Assembly (NCBI RefSeq): GCF_003097635.1
Contig: NZ_QCZI01000008.1
Span: forward strand, 62,001 to 126,000
Source of the DNA: Flavobacterium psychrotolerans
Lineage (GTDB): Bacteria; Bacteroidota; Bacteroidia; Flavobacteriales; Flavobacteriaceae
DNA: 64,000 bases
Direction of reading: 5' to 3'
Part shown: one piece after another, positions 17,631 through 26,882 of the stretch
Layout: each line of letters opens with the position of its first letter
How positions within the stretch are numbered: the first letter of the stretch is position 1
Translations under genes and position numbers: made by a program
The notes under the pieces: model-generated
Told to the model about the DNA's origin: nothing
The model's input: only the letters and a program-made list of their open reading frames with translations
Databases searched by the model: none

Positions 17631-19004
17631 TTAAAAAGACTGCTTAATTGTCAATTTCGAACTGAAATTCTCTCCATTGTTACTCTTAATATTTACCAAA
17701 TAAAATCCACTCTGTAAAGTTGAAATCGAGATTGAACTTGTTTCCGCCTCCAGTGACTCGTACAGTAAAAGTTTTCCGGTAACGTCAGAAATTGTAATAA
17801 ACGCGGGTAAATGAACCGCTTTTGTTTGTATGAAAAATTCGGTAGTGGCTGGGTTTGGATACAGTTCAATTTTTTTATTGTGAAACCCATTTACGCCAAG
17901 AGAAGTGTCGATAATTTTATAAATGACTCCATCTGCAGATCCAGCAATATAAAGTTCCCCAGCATAGTCTTCTCCAAAAGTGGCAAAACTAGTTCCCTTA
18001 AATGCTGTAGACCATACAATTGTTCCTGAAGAATCCAACATTCCTATTTTATTGCTGCAATAATCGGCAAAGAAATATTTCCCTTGAAAGTTAGGATAAG
18101 TGGTACCTGCATAAGCATAACCGCCAGTAATCGAACATCCAAAACTGTGCGTATATTGAGCCAAAGGAAAGGTATAGGTAATGGGCAGTGCTGTACAGCC
18201 CGCATAAACACTATTTCCCTCATAACAATTCCATCCATAATTGAGTCCGGCAACGGTGGAACTTACTTTATTGATTTCTTCAATTTGATTTTGTCCCACA
18301 TCAGCAATCCACAAATCGCCATTTGATTTATCGAATGAAAATTTCCAAGGATTTCGCAGTCCAATTGCCCAAATCTCTTTGCGAAAAGATAGAGATTCCA
18401 CAAAAGGATTGGTGGGCGGAATTCCATATGGAAAATCGGAATCCACATCGATGCGGAGCATTTTCCCAAGCAATTCATTAGGGTTTTGGGCTCTGTTTCC
18501 GGGGTCTCCGGCACTACCTCCATCACCCATTCCTATATATAAGTAACCGTCGGGGCCAAATTTGACACTTCCTCCGTTATGATTCGCAAACGGCTGGTTT
18601 ATAGTTAGCAAAATAGTCCCGCTTGAGGCATCAGCCACATCTGGATCAGTAGATACCGAATACCTGGCAATCACAGTATTTCCAAAGATATTGGTGTAAT
18701 TCACATAAAAATAACCGTTGGTACTGTATTTTGGGTGAAATGTCAAACCAAGCAAGCCTCTTTCGCCTCCTGTAGATATCGTAGAGGTCGTAAGCGTTAG
18801 AAATGACTTTATATTAGTTTCTCCATTTGAATTTAAAATCTTTATTTTCCCCCCTTGTTCCACGATAAATAATCGGGAATCTCCTTCAGGATGGGCAACT
18901 TCTATGGGACTTGTAAATCCAGTTGCAAAAGATTGAATTCCAACAATTTGAGAACATAAAAATAAAGGAATAAGCAATACTAAAAAAATAGAAACAGTTT
19001 TCAT
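17631..19004 (-). CDS. secreted PQQ-dependent sugar dehydrogenase-like protein with T9SS tail
   Basis: 457 aa. Signal peptide MKTVSIFLVLLIPLFLCSQ, then a six-bladed beta-propeller of the glucose/sorbosone dehydrogenase family (residues about 22-370): SPIEVAHPEGDSRLFIVEQGGKI, GGERGLLGLTFHPKY, NHNGGSVKFGPDGYLYIGMGDGG and GLRNPWKFSFD are family landmarks, with the conserved His in FANHNGG. The C-terminal 80 residues (LYPNPATTEFFIQ to LTIKQSF) are a type A T9SS sorting domain, so the enzyme should be exported or surface-bound. Start 19004 is chosen to place the signal peptide first; the frame is open 15 codons further. Sugar specificity is not predictable. Confidence 0.9.
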   Translation of the reverse strand: MKTVSIFLVLLIPLFLCSQIVGIQSFATGFTSPIEVAHPEGDSRLFIVEQGGKIKILNSNGETNIKSFLTLTTSTISTGGERGLLGLTFHPKYSTNGYFYVNYTNIFGNTVIARYSVSTDPDVADASSGTILLTINQPFANHNGGSVKFGPDGYLYIGMGDGGSAGDPGNRAQNPNELLGKMLRIDVDSDFPYGIPPTNPFVESLSFRKEIWAIGLRNPWKFSFDKSNGDLWIADVGQNQIEEINKVSSTVAGLNYGWNCYEGNSVYAGCTALPITYTFPLAQYTHSFGCSITGGYAYAGTTYPNFQGKYFFADYCSNKIGMLDSSGTIVWSTAFKGTSFATFGEDYAGELYIAGSADGVIYKIIDTSLGVNGFHNKKIELYPNPATTEFFIQTKAVHLPAFITISDVTGKLLLYESLEAETSSISISTLQSGFYLVNIKSNNGENFSSKLTIKQSF

Positions 19005-19112
19005 TCTAAAGTTTTTATGATTCCATATCATAAAGATAATCAAAACCAAAAAAAATAGTTAATTCATTAATAATGAATTAACTATAAAAAAAATTAAAAA
19101 GCCAAAATGGAA

Positions 19113-21074
19113 TTAAAAATCAAATTCTTCAATTGAAGTGGGCTGTTCAATCTCCGTTGGAACCTCCTCAACCTTAGTTTTTATATATGATCTGGCCGAA
19201 CCAGTTATCAGGATTGGCATTTGATAAATGGTGTCTTCGCTTACGATAATTCCCCTTCGCATCATCAACCTTTTGAGTTGTTTGTCTCTATTGACGGCAA
19301 ATGATTTTAGATTTCCTTCGCTATTGAATTGATACATGAACTTTCGTGGACTCGGAATAATGTTGGCTAAATACAAGCATTCGTTTAGCGTTAATTCCGA
19401 AGGGCTTTTTTGAAAATAAAACGAAGACGCTTCTCCAATACCATACACGTTGGGTCCCCATTCAATAATATTAAAATAAACCTCAAGCATGCGTTCTTTG
19501 CTCACAATTTTGTTGTTTTCCATGATGTAAACCAGCAAAATCTCTTCCAGTTTTCGGGATAACGTTTTTTCACGGGTAAGAAAAACATTTTTTATCAATT
19601 GCATGCTGATGGTGCTTCCGCCACGGGAGAATTTCTTGGTCCGGATGTTTTTCACAATCGATTGCTTGAATGCTTCATTAATAAATCCCTTGTGCGAAAA
19701 GAAAGATGGATCTTCGGTAGTGAGCACCGATTTTCTTAAATACGGGGAAATTCGGCTTAAAGGCGTATAATTAGGATTGCCAGAACCCACTAAAATAGGG
19801 CGCTGTGGAACATTATTAATTATTGCCCGATATACAAATTCACCATTAAGTTTGTCTATGTTGGCTTCGCCATATTTTGTGATTTGTAAATTTTCTTTAT
19901 TGAGTTTACTGTCAAAAACTACCGCATTTGGCTTATTTTTATTAAAGACAAAATCCAAATGATAATCAAAATTCCCATTAGCTTCCATACCCTTAAAATG
20001 AGTAAATAATCCTTCCGGCAGAGAAGAAATGAAATCTTGTGCTTTCATTTTTGGAATCGTCATTTTTAAGGTATAAATTTTATCCGTTTCATTAGTATAC
20101 GAAACATAGGGATTGACTTTTATTTGATTTAATAGTACCGTCGAACTGCTATCCACTGCAATGAAATTTTCCCCAAATAACAAATGATAATCAAAACGGG
20201 CATTCTTTATTACTACGTCTTTACTGGCAATTTTATGATGATTTACTGTAAAATTTGAAATTGAGGTAAAACCATCAATGTGCAATTCCCCATTATCCAT
20301 ATCAATATTGGAAACATTCAATCGAATCGAATCGAAACTGGATTTTATGTTGTAGCGTTCATCAAAATAAGGAACTTTAATTTTTCCCGTATCAATATTA
20401 AAAAATCGGATATCCGTTTGTTTGTTTCTTGGATCTGCAATTCCTTTTATTTTCCATCGTTGGTTAAAAGTATTGGTTTGAACTTGTATTGAAGACTCCA
20501 ATTTTTTATCAACTAATTCCAATTTTTGAAGACTTATAGTCGATTTGTGCCCCATATCGTTCATTCGCAACGAGAGGTTTTCTAAACGCATGTCGGTTGG
20601 CACGAGGTTTAAGGCTCTATTCAATATCCTATAAGCTAATTTGGCGTAATTGGGTTTATCACCAGTATTTGTTGAATCCTTTTTTTTAAGCAAGAAAGCG
20701 TCAAAATTGCGACCGTTTTCGTTTTTTACTAATTGTACATATCCATTTTTTGCATCCAAGCTTTCCAACCGAATGGTACCTGTAAGCAAATGCCAAAAAC
20801 TTATCCTTGTTTTTATGTTTTCAATCCGAAATAGCGTGTCCGCATTTTTGGGAACTAATAAAACATCATCCATTTCCACACCCGTAACACCAACAAAGAT
20901 GGCCTTTTTTACAGAAAAAGAACTATTGAAATCCTGTTCCATTTTTCGTGAAATGCTAACCAACGTCTTCTGTAAAAGCGCATCACGAAAGACAAAAAGT
21001 CCAACAATAACTAATACAAAAAAGACGCTAACTATTTTAGCGATTAGAAATGCTTTTTGTTTTTTAGTTCTCAT
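19113..21074 (-). CDS. membrane protein with AsmA-like N-terminus and GT51 transglycosylase domain
   Basis: 653 aa with one N-terminal membrane helix (about 12-30). The C-terminal third is a glycosyltransferase 51 domain: TTEDPSFFSHKG (about 450-461, catalytic Glu), RGGSTISMQLIKNVFL (about 485-500), RKLEE and KERMLEVYFNIIEWG. This catalyses glycan-strand polymerisation from lipid II. There is no transpeptidase domain. The intervening 400 residues (about 35-430) are beta-rich with AsmA/DUF748-like style (DVLLVPKNADTLFRIENIKTRISFW), and are not the usual PBP1 linker. Its place in the membrane with the catalytic domain in the periplasm is inferred. Confidence 0.85.
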   Translation of the reverse strand: MRTKKQKAFLIAKIVSVFFVLVIVGLFVFRDALLQKTLVSISRKMEQDFNSSFSVKKAIFVGVTGVEMDDVLLVPKNADTLFRIENIKTRISFWHLLTGTIRLESLDAKNGYVQLVKNENGRNFDAFLLKKKDSTNTGDKPNYAKLAYRILNRALNLVPTDMRLENLSLRMNDMGHKSTISLQKLELVDKKLESSIQVQTNTFNQRWKIKGIADPRNKQTDIRFFNIDTGKIKVPYFDERYNIKSSFDSIRLNVSNIDMDNGELHIDGFTSISNFTVNHHKIASKDVVIKNARFDYHLLFGENFIAVDSSSTVLLNQIKVNPYVSYTNETDKIYTLKMTIPKMKAQDFISSLPEGLFTHFKGMEANGNFDYHLDFVFNKNKPNAVVFDSKLNKENLQITKYGEANIDKLNGEFVYRAIINNVPQRPILVGSGNPNYTPLSRISPYLRKSVLTTEDPSFFSHKGFINEAFKQSIVKNIRTKKFSRGGSTISMQLIKNVFLTREKTLSRKLEEILLVYIMENNKIVSKERMLEVYFNIIEWGPNVYGIGEASSFYFQKSPSELTLNECLYLANIIPSPRKFMYQFNSEGNLKSFAVNRDKQLKRLMMRRGIIVSEDTIYQMPILITGSARSYIKTKVEEVPTEIEQPTSIEEFDF

Positions 21075-21278
21075 AAATAGCCTAGTGTTTATATACAGTC
21101 ACTTTACAAATCTAAAAGTAAATTTTGAATCCCATCCATAAAGAAACAAAAAAATCTTACGAAGAACAATTTAAGGGAACTCTTTTTCCCTTTTTTTAAA
21201 ATACTTCAATTCCAAAGCATAAAAAAACTGAACACCTAGCTTTTGGATGTTTTTTTTAGAACTATAAGTGATTTTATT

Positions 21279-22676
21279 TTACCACGGAATGGTTGCGGTT
21301 CGTGTCGTAAAATAATTAGCAGCGCCATTGCTGCCACCTTGAGCGTTGCCAGACTTCAAGCGGTAATTGGGTTGGTTGCCCCAGTAAGCGGGTATATCTT
21401 CCAAGGCCATATCTTCACCGGTGTCGTTAGAGACGCCATTGGCAATTTTGTTTTGCCAAATCTGTATGCGGCTAATACTTTTTCCTGAGGAAAAAAGGTC
21501 ATTGTTGGGGTTGACGAGTTCCTTAATGTAGCTTTTGTACAGCGCTTGATATTGGGGTATGGCCAGGATTTTAGTAATTAAAGGCCTTTGGGTCATGTTA
21601 CCCCAAGTGAGTGGGTTTTGGGTTCCGGAATTGGCCAGGATTTGAGAAGTCCCCAAGGAATTGTCGTAATCAATAGGGATGAAATAGGCTTTCCCGTTGG
21701 GTGCAAAATAGAAATAAAAGTTGTTGCAGTTGACCCAGTAATCGTCCCACATACCAAGGATAACATTGGTGGCATATGTTTTTAGAAAGAGATTGACGTC
21801 CATTTTTTGGGCAATCCAGTTTTGAAAAACGGCACCAGTTTTAGTATTAAGGTCGGTGATGAATTGTGTGAGTTCTACTTTGGCAGCAGCTAATTCGGTG
21901 TCCCGTGTTTTTAAATCATAGGCGTAGTATTGCGAAAGCGAGGGATCCATTTTCACGTCTTCCATTCCCATACTTGCCGTAGATACATAGTCGGCTTTGG
22001 CACTGCCAATATTGTAGTTTTTCCAAAGAAACCCGGTAGTGGCTCCCCACTGATCTTGGTGTTTGGCGAGATAATCCTCATCTATGTTTTCAATCATGGC
22101 ATATACACCGAAATAGGCCGGCTTGATGTCGCCTTTTACCTTGATGGTGACTTTGCAATAAGAGGCACGTGGGGCTAACCAGCATCCGTAACGTTTAAAA
22201 AGATCGTAGCTGTATATTTCTCGGGTATAGGTTGCATCGTCCTTGAACCATTTTAGGTTGATTTTGTTGAGTCCTTCAAATCGTTGAGCGCCTTTGAATT
22301 TAGAGAAGTCAAGGGCAAAGTGGCAGTGGTGCCAATCGGGATTGGTGGCATTGTGCAGTTGTCCCGTGTCGCCTTCGGGACGGCGGCGGCTAGTGTTACC
22401 CCTCATTTTGAGCCCAATACTGTCTAGCTCTACTGTTGATCCGTTAAGGGTAAATGAAAAATGAGAGACCACTTTTTTTTCGTTTTTAGGGTTAAGGTCA
22501 TAATTTACAAGTAATTTGTTCCAGTCGTCAAGAGTAAATTCTAGAGTTATAGATGGCACGTCGTTGAGGTTAAACAGTTCTGTTTTGAGTGGATTGTTAA
22601 CGGGCGGGGTGACGTTTTCAGCTTTGTTGCAATTGAGGAGTAATAGCACAGGGAATAGGAACACTATCTTTTTCAT
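21279..22676 (-). CDS. CotH kinase-family lipoprotein
   Basis: 465 aa. Lipobox LLLNC gives a lipidated Cys at about 16. The body matches the CotH family of atypical, protein-kinase-like enzymes first known from spore coats: IGLKMRGNTSRRRP (the RGNxSR element), NKINLKWFKDD, YFGVYAMIENIDEDYLAKH, and the metal-binding IPIDYDNSLG. Bacteroidota have many exported CotH-like proteins of unknown substrate, some linked to surface polysaccharide or T9SS proteins. There is no T9SS tail here. It is flanked by noncoding sequence on both sides and appears to be a single-gene unit. Confidence 0.85.
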   Translation of the reverse strand: MKKIVFLFPVLLLLNCNKAENVTPPVNNPLKTELFNLNDVPSITLEFTLDDWNKLLVNYDLNPKNEKKVVSHFSFTLNGSTVELDSIGLKMRGNTSRRRPEGDTGQLHNATNPDWHHCHFALDFSKFKGAQRFEGLNKINLKWFKDDATYTREIYSYDLFKRYGCWLAPRASYCKVTIKVKGDIKPAYFGVYAMIENIDEDYLAKHQDQWGATTGFLWKNYNIGSAKADYVSTASMGMEDVKMDPSLSQYYAYDLKTRDTELAAAKVELTQFITDLNTKTGAVFQNWIAQKMDVNLFLKTYATNVILGMWDDYWVNCNNFYFYFAPNGKAYFIPIDYDNSLGTSQILANSGTQNPLTWGNMTQRPLITKILAIPQYQALYKSYIKELVNPNNDLFSSGKSISRIQIWQNKIANGVSNDTGEDMALEDIPAYWGNQPNYRLKSGNAQGGSNGAANYFTTRTATIPW

Positions 22677-22690
22677 GTGAGAATTTTTAT

Positions 22691-22698
22691 CAAAGATA
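22691..22698 (-). promoter_or_regulatory. candidate -7 box for CotH gene
   Basis: CAAAGATA on the plus strand reads TATCTTTG on the minus strand, 15 bp before the CotH start codon. No -33 TTG at the usual spacing. Confidence 0.45.
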
Positions 22699-23098
22699 GG
22701 ATTTTTGCTATATATGGAGGATATTTTTTCTACAGGAAAAAATAGCGATTTTCAGAAGAGGATTTGTTTGTTTTTCATGCTTTTTTTATGGCAATTCATA
22801 ATTTTATAACAATTGATTTCCAAGAGCGTTTTGAATTATTTATCAAAAAAAACTTGTTTATATCAAAATAGTCACTATTTTTATTGAAAATTTTTACAGA
22901 ATAAGTATAGAATAGATGGAATGTTTAGCAATTCATAAACTCAATTTATTGGTCTGCAGCAGCAATGTTGGGAGTCCAACGGTGGGTAGTGCTTTGTCAT
23001 TATCCTATTTATTCAAGATTACTATGAGGACAACACCACTTTCCCTTGCTTTTATAAATGGGAACGAGGTAAAAAACTATTAAATACCACCCCAACTT
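22699..23098. other. 400-bp noncoding leader upstream of pyrimidine cluster
   Basis: No credible gene. The first 240 bases are very AT-rich. From about 22950 composition changes, with short complementary pieces (agtg...tgtc near 22990 against gaca...cact near 23030) that could form a stem. This is where the promoter and any regulator or RNA switch for the permease operon should lie; I could not match it to a known riboswitch. Confidence 0.4.
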
Positions 23099-24556
23099 TT
23101 GACTGACAATAACCTAAAAAACACGAATTCTTCGTTGTATAGTAAAGACTTGGCTCCTATTCCAGAGCATCGAAGAACTTGGGGTACCTGGAATTATGCA
23201 GCCTTATGGATTAGCATGAGCCTTTGTATCCCTACTTATATGTTATCAAGTTCTTTGATTCAAGGTGGGATGAATTGGTGGCAAGCCATTTTAACTATTT
23301 TCTTGGGAAATACCATTGTTTTAATTCCGATGCTGTTAAACGGTCATGCGGGAGCCAAATACGGGATTCCTTTTCCAGTATTTGCTAGAGCCAGTTTTGG
23401 GACCAAAGGAGCTAACATTCCTGCTTTGTTGCGAGCCATTGTTGCTTGCGGCTGGTTTGGGATTCAAACGTGGATAGGCGGTTTCGCAATTTTTCAGATG
23501 GCGCGGTTATGGATGCCGTCTTTGGAAACGTTACCCCAAGTTTTCCCCGATACTTGGGGGTTACAAACCGGTCCCGCGATTTGTTTTGTGGTGTTTTGGC
23601 TCGTTAATATGTATGTGGTGTTTTTGGGCGTGGACAGTATTAGGAAATTATTGGTTTTTAAAGCCTTCTTTTTGCCGGTGGCGGCCTTGGCGTTGTTGTT
23701 TTGGGCCATTAATGCCGCTCACGGTTTAGGACCCATTTTACAAACACCATCCAAATTCACGAACACGACGGATTTCTTTCATTTCTTCTTCCCTGCCTTA
23801 ACGGGCATGGTGGGGTTTTGGGCGACACTTTCCTTAAATATTCCCGATTTTACCCGATATGCCAAATCCCAAAACGCACAGATAAAAGGACAAATTTATG
23901 GATTGCCAACTTCGATGACCCTATTTGCCTTTGTGGGTGTCGTGGTTACATCGGCAACGACCATTGTTTTTGGGACAACCATTTGGGATCCGGTTATTTT
24001 AGCCAGTAAATTTGAAAGTAAACTCTTGGTGAGCATTGCCATGATTGCAGTGGCCCTTTCAACCTTGGCCACGAATATCGCTGCTAATATTGTGAGTCCA
24101 GCCAATGATTTTGCGCACTTTGCCCCATCAAAAATCGATTTTAGAAAAGGAGGATACATCACGGGGATAATTGGAATTTTAATTTTTCCTTGGAAACTAA
24201 TTGCCGACCCAACGGGGTATATTTTTACTTGGTTGGTAGGCTATTCCAGTCTGTTGGGTCCTGTTGGAGGCATCATGATTGTGGATTATTATTTCATCCG
24301 AAAACAATTATTGATTTTGGATGATTTGTATGACAATACTGGGATTTACAGTTTTTCAAATGGATTTAACAGAAATGCAATCCTCGCTTTACTGATTGGG
24401 ATTGTGCCGAATATACCTGGTTTCCTGACCACAATTCAAGTGGTGCCAATGGATGCTTTCCCAGAATGGATTTCGGGATTATACCATTATGCCTGGTTTG
24501 TGGGATTCGGAATTAGCGGAATTGTGTATTGGGGATTAATGAAAAATAAAAAATAA
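23099..24556 (+). CDS. NCS1 family nucleobase:cation symporter
   Basis: 485 aa inner-membrane permease with about 12 helices. Family landmarks are LAPIPEHRRTWGTWNYAALWISM (N-terminal helix 1), the AKYGIPFPVFARASFGTKGANIPALLRA segment and NIPDFTRYAKS. Relatives carry uracil, allantoin, hydantoin or cytosine; the operon points to uracil or dihydropyrimidine. The start appears to be TTG at 23099: there is an in-frame stop 18 bp upstream and the first ATG would delete conserved helix 1. hydA begins 5 bp after the stop, so the genes are co-transcribed. Confidence 0.88.
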   Translation: MTDNNLKNTNSSLYSKDLAPIPEHRRTWGTWNYAALWISMSLCIPTYMLSSSLIQGGMNWWQAILTIFLGNTIVLIPMLLNGHAGAKYGIPFPVFARASFGTKGANIPALLRAIVACGWFGIQTWIGGFAIFQMARLWMPSLETLPQVFPDTWGLQTGPAICFVVFWLVNMYVVFLGVDSIRKLLVFKAFFLPVAALALLFWAINAAHGLGPILQTPSKFTNTTDFFHFFFPALTGMVGFWATLSLNIPDFTRYAKSQNAQIKGQIYGLPTSMTLFAFVGVVVTSATTIVFGTTIWDPVILASKFESKLLVSIAMIAVALSTLATNIAANIVSPANDFAHFAPSKIDFRKGGYITGIIGILIFPWKLIADPTGYIFTWLVGYSSLLGPVGGIMIVDYYFIRKQLLILDDLYDNTGIYSFSNGFNRNAILALLIGIVPNIPGFLTTIQVVPMDAFPEWISGLYHYAWFVGFGISGIVYWGLMKNKK

Positions 24557-24560
24557 TAAC

Positions 24561-25943
24561 ATGAGTATTTTAATAAAAAACGGAAGAATAATTACTGCCA
24601 CGGACGATTATGTGGCTGATATTTTTATAGAAGGCGAAACCATCAGCGCGATTGGGAAAAATTTAAAGGTTAATGCCGATACAGAAATTGATGCCACAGG
24701 AAAACTGGTGATGCCAGGCGGAATTGATCCGCATGTGCATTTGGACATGCCATTTATGGGTACCTCCAGCAGTGATAATTATGAAACCGGAACCCGTGCG
24801 GCTCTCTTTGGAGGAACCACCATGGTGATTGATTTTATATTGCAAAAACAGGGTAAAAGTTTGCAATCGGCCTTAGAGGAATGGAAAGGAAGAAGCGACA
24901 ACAATGCCGTGGGCGATTACAGTTTTCACATGGCAGTGACCGATTTTAATAATGACACCAAGAAAGAAATCCAACATTTTATAGAAGAGGAAGGTATCAC
25001 CTCGTTCAAAACGTTCATGGCCTACAAAGGCGCTTTGATGATTGATGACAGCCAGATGATTGGCCTGATGCAGGAAGTAAAGAAACACGGCGGTTTGATT
25101 AATGTGCATGCGACCAATGGGGACATGATTGATTTTTTGATTGCCAAGCACAGAGCCGAAGGGAAACTTTCTCCACTATATCATTATTTATCCCAACCCG
25201 AAGTAACCGAATCTGAAGCAAGCGGACGATTTACCGATATGGCCAACTATACCGGCTGTCCGGGCTACATTGTGCATTTAACTTGTGAAGGGGCATTGAA
25301 TGCAGTAAGAGACGCTACTAAAAGAAATCAAAACGTGTTTGTGGAAACTTGTATTCAATATTTGATTTTGGATGCTTCTTTATATGAACAAAATTTTGAA
25401 GGGGCGAAATGGGTCATGAGTCCGCCATTGCGGGAAAAGAAAGACCAAGAAACCCTATGGGCGGGTTTGAATCAAGGATTGGTGAATGTGGTAGCAACCG
25501 ACCATTGCCCATTCATGTGGGAACAAAAACTGATAGGTGTAGACGATTTTTCTAAAATTCCGAATGGCCATCCCGCAGTAGAAAACCGTATGGAATTGCT
25601 TTTCAGTGAAGGCGTGAATAAGGGAAAAATTTCCTTGAATAAATATGTTGAAGTGGCCTGTACGAATGCTGCCAAAATATTCGGGATGTTCCCTAAAAAA
25701 GGAACGATTGCTGTAGGTAGCGATGCTGATATTATTTTATTTGATGCCAATGAAAAACACACGCTGTCTGCCAAAACGCATCACATGAATGTGGATTACA
25801 GCGGCTATGAAGGTTGGGAATTAACCGGAAAAGTAAAAACCGTTTTACTTAGAGGTCAAGTGGTTATTGATAACAATGAATGCAAAGTGGCTAAAGGATA
25901 TGGCCGTTTTATCAAGAGAAATAAAGTAGAGGGAAAAATATAA
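24561..25943 (+). CDS. hydA: dihydropyrimidinase (D-hydantoinase family)
   Basis: Zn-dependent cyclic amidohydrolase, 460 aa, opening the dihydrouracil ring to N-carbamoyl-beta-alanine. Metal ligands are visible: His58 and His60 (GIDPHVHLD), the carboxylated Lys150 (TSFKTFMAYKG), His in LINVHATNGD, His in IVHLTCEGA, and Asp in VATDHCPF. Length and motif order are those of authentic dihydropyrimidinases rather than dihydroorotases. It is second in the cluster, 5 bp after the permease and 24 bp before the next enzyme. Confidence 0.93.
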   Translation: MSILIKNGRIITATDDYVADIFIEGETISAIGKNLKVNADTEIDATGKLVMPGGIDPHVHLDMPFMGTSSSDNYETGTRAALFGGTTMVIDFILQKQGKSLQSALEEWKGRSDNNAVGDYSFHMAVTDFNNDTKKEIQHFIEEEGITSFKTFMAYKGALMIDDSQMIGLMQEVKKHGGLINVHATNGDMIDFLIAKHRAEGKLSPLYHYLSQPEVTESEASGRFTDMANYTGCPGYIVHLTCEGALNAVRDATKRNQNVFVETCIQYLILDASLYEQNFEGAKWVMSPPLREKKDQETLWAGLNQGLVNVVATDHCPFMWEQKLIGVDDFSKIPNGHPAVENRMELLFSEGVNKGKISLNKYVEVACTNAAKIFGMFPKKGTIAVGSDADIILFDANEKHTLSAKTHHMNVDYSGYEGWELTGKVKTVLLRGQVVIDNNECKVAKGYGRFIKRNKVEGKI

Positions 25944-25967
25944 ATCGCAATCCTAAAATAATATACG

Positions 25968-26834
25968 ATGGCACGAATAGTAAAATCAGGACTCATTCAA
26001 TTGAGTTTGGCGAAAACGGAAGGTGAAGGGACGATTGCTGAAATCATGGAAGCAATGATGCAGAAACACATTCCGTATATTGAAGAAGCGGGAAGGCAAG
26101 GCGTTCAAATCTTGTGTTTTCAGGAAATTTTTAACACACCCTATTTTTGCCCGGGACAAGACAGCGCTTGGTACGCATCGGCAGAAACGGTTCCAGGCCC
26201 TACAACAGAACGCATGCAAGTCTATGCCAAAAAATACAACATGGTAATTGTTGTTCCGATATATGAAAAAGAACAGGCTGGAGTATATTACAATACAGCC
26301 GCCGTTATTGATGCTGACGGAACCTATCTGGGAAAATACCGCAAAAATCACATTCCGCAAACGGGCGGTTTCTGGGAGAAGTTTTTCTTCAAGCCAGGGA
26401 ATTTGGGCTACCCTGTTTTCCAAACCAAGTACGCCAAAGTGGGCGTTTACATCTGCTATGACCGTCATTTTCCTGACGGCGCCCGATGTTTAGGGTTAAA
26501 CGGAGCGGAGATTGTATTTAATCCATCTGCCACTACCGTGGGACAATCCCAATATCTTTGGAAATTGGAACAACCAGCGCATGCCGTGGCCAATGGCTAT
26601 TTTATGGGATGCATCAACCGGGTTGGGGAAGAGAAACCATGGAACTTGGGCCGTTTTTACGGAACGTCTTATTTCGTGAATCCACTTGGGCAAATCATCG
26701 CTTGTGCTTCGGAAGACAAAGACGAATTGTTGGTAACCGAATTCGATTTGGATTTAATTGATGAGGTTAGAAGCAAATGGCAATTCTATCGCGACCGAAG
26801 ACCCGAAACCTATGCTGAAATTACAGCACCTTAA
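25968..26834 (+). CDS. beta-ureidopropionase / N-carbamoyl amidase, nitrilase superfamily
   Basis: 288 aa CN-hydrolase. The Glu-Lys-Cys triad is Glu53 (CFQEIFNTPYF), Lys126 (YRKNHIP) and Cys163 (YICYDRHFPDGAR). The sequence around CFQEIFNTPYFCPGQD and HIPQTGGFWEKFFF is that of beta-ureidopropionase/N-carbamoylputrescine amidase-type enzymes. In this operon the expected reaction is N-carbamoyl-beta-alanine to beta-alanine, NH3 and CO2, the third step of the reductive pathway. A second candidate enzyme for this step lies at the end of the cluster. Confidence 0.88.
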   Translation: MARIVKSGLIQLSLAKTEGEGTIAEIMEAMMQKHIPYIEEAGRQGVQILCFQEIFNTPYFCPGQDSAWYASAETVPGPTTERMQVYAKKYNMVIVVPIYEKEQAGVYYNTAAVIDADGTYLGKYRKNHIPQTGGFWEKFFFKPGNLGYPVFQTKYAKVGVYICYDRHFPDGARCLGLNGAEIVFNPSATTVGQSQYLWKLEQPAHAVANGYFMGCINRVGEEKPWNLGRFYGTSYFVNPLGQIIACASEDKDELLVTEFDLDLIDEVRSKWQFYRDRRPETYAEITAP

Positions 26835-26882
26835 TACAAACACATAAAAAGATACCACCAAAAAAATTTAAACTAGAAGAAT

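Noticed and set aside
25986-26468. 160-codon minus-strand frame
   Set aside because: Shadow of the beta-ureidopropionase gene with its complete Glu-Lys-Cys triad.
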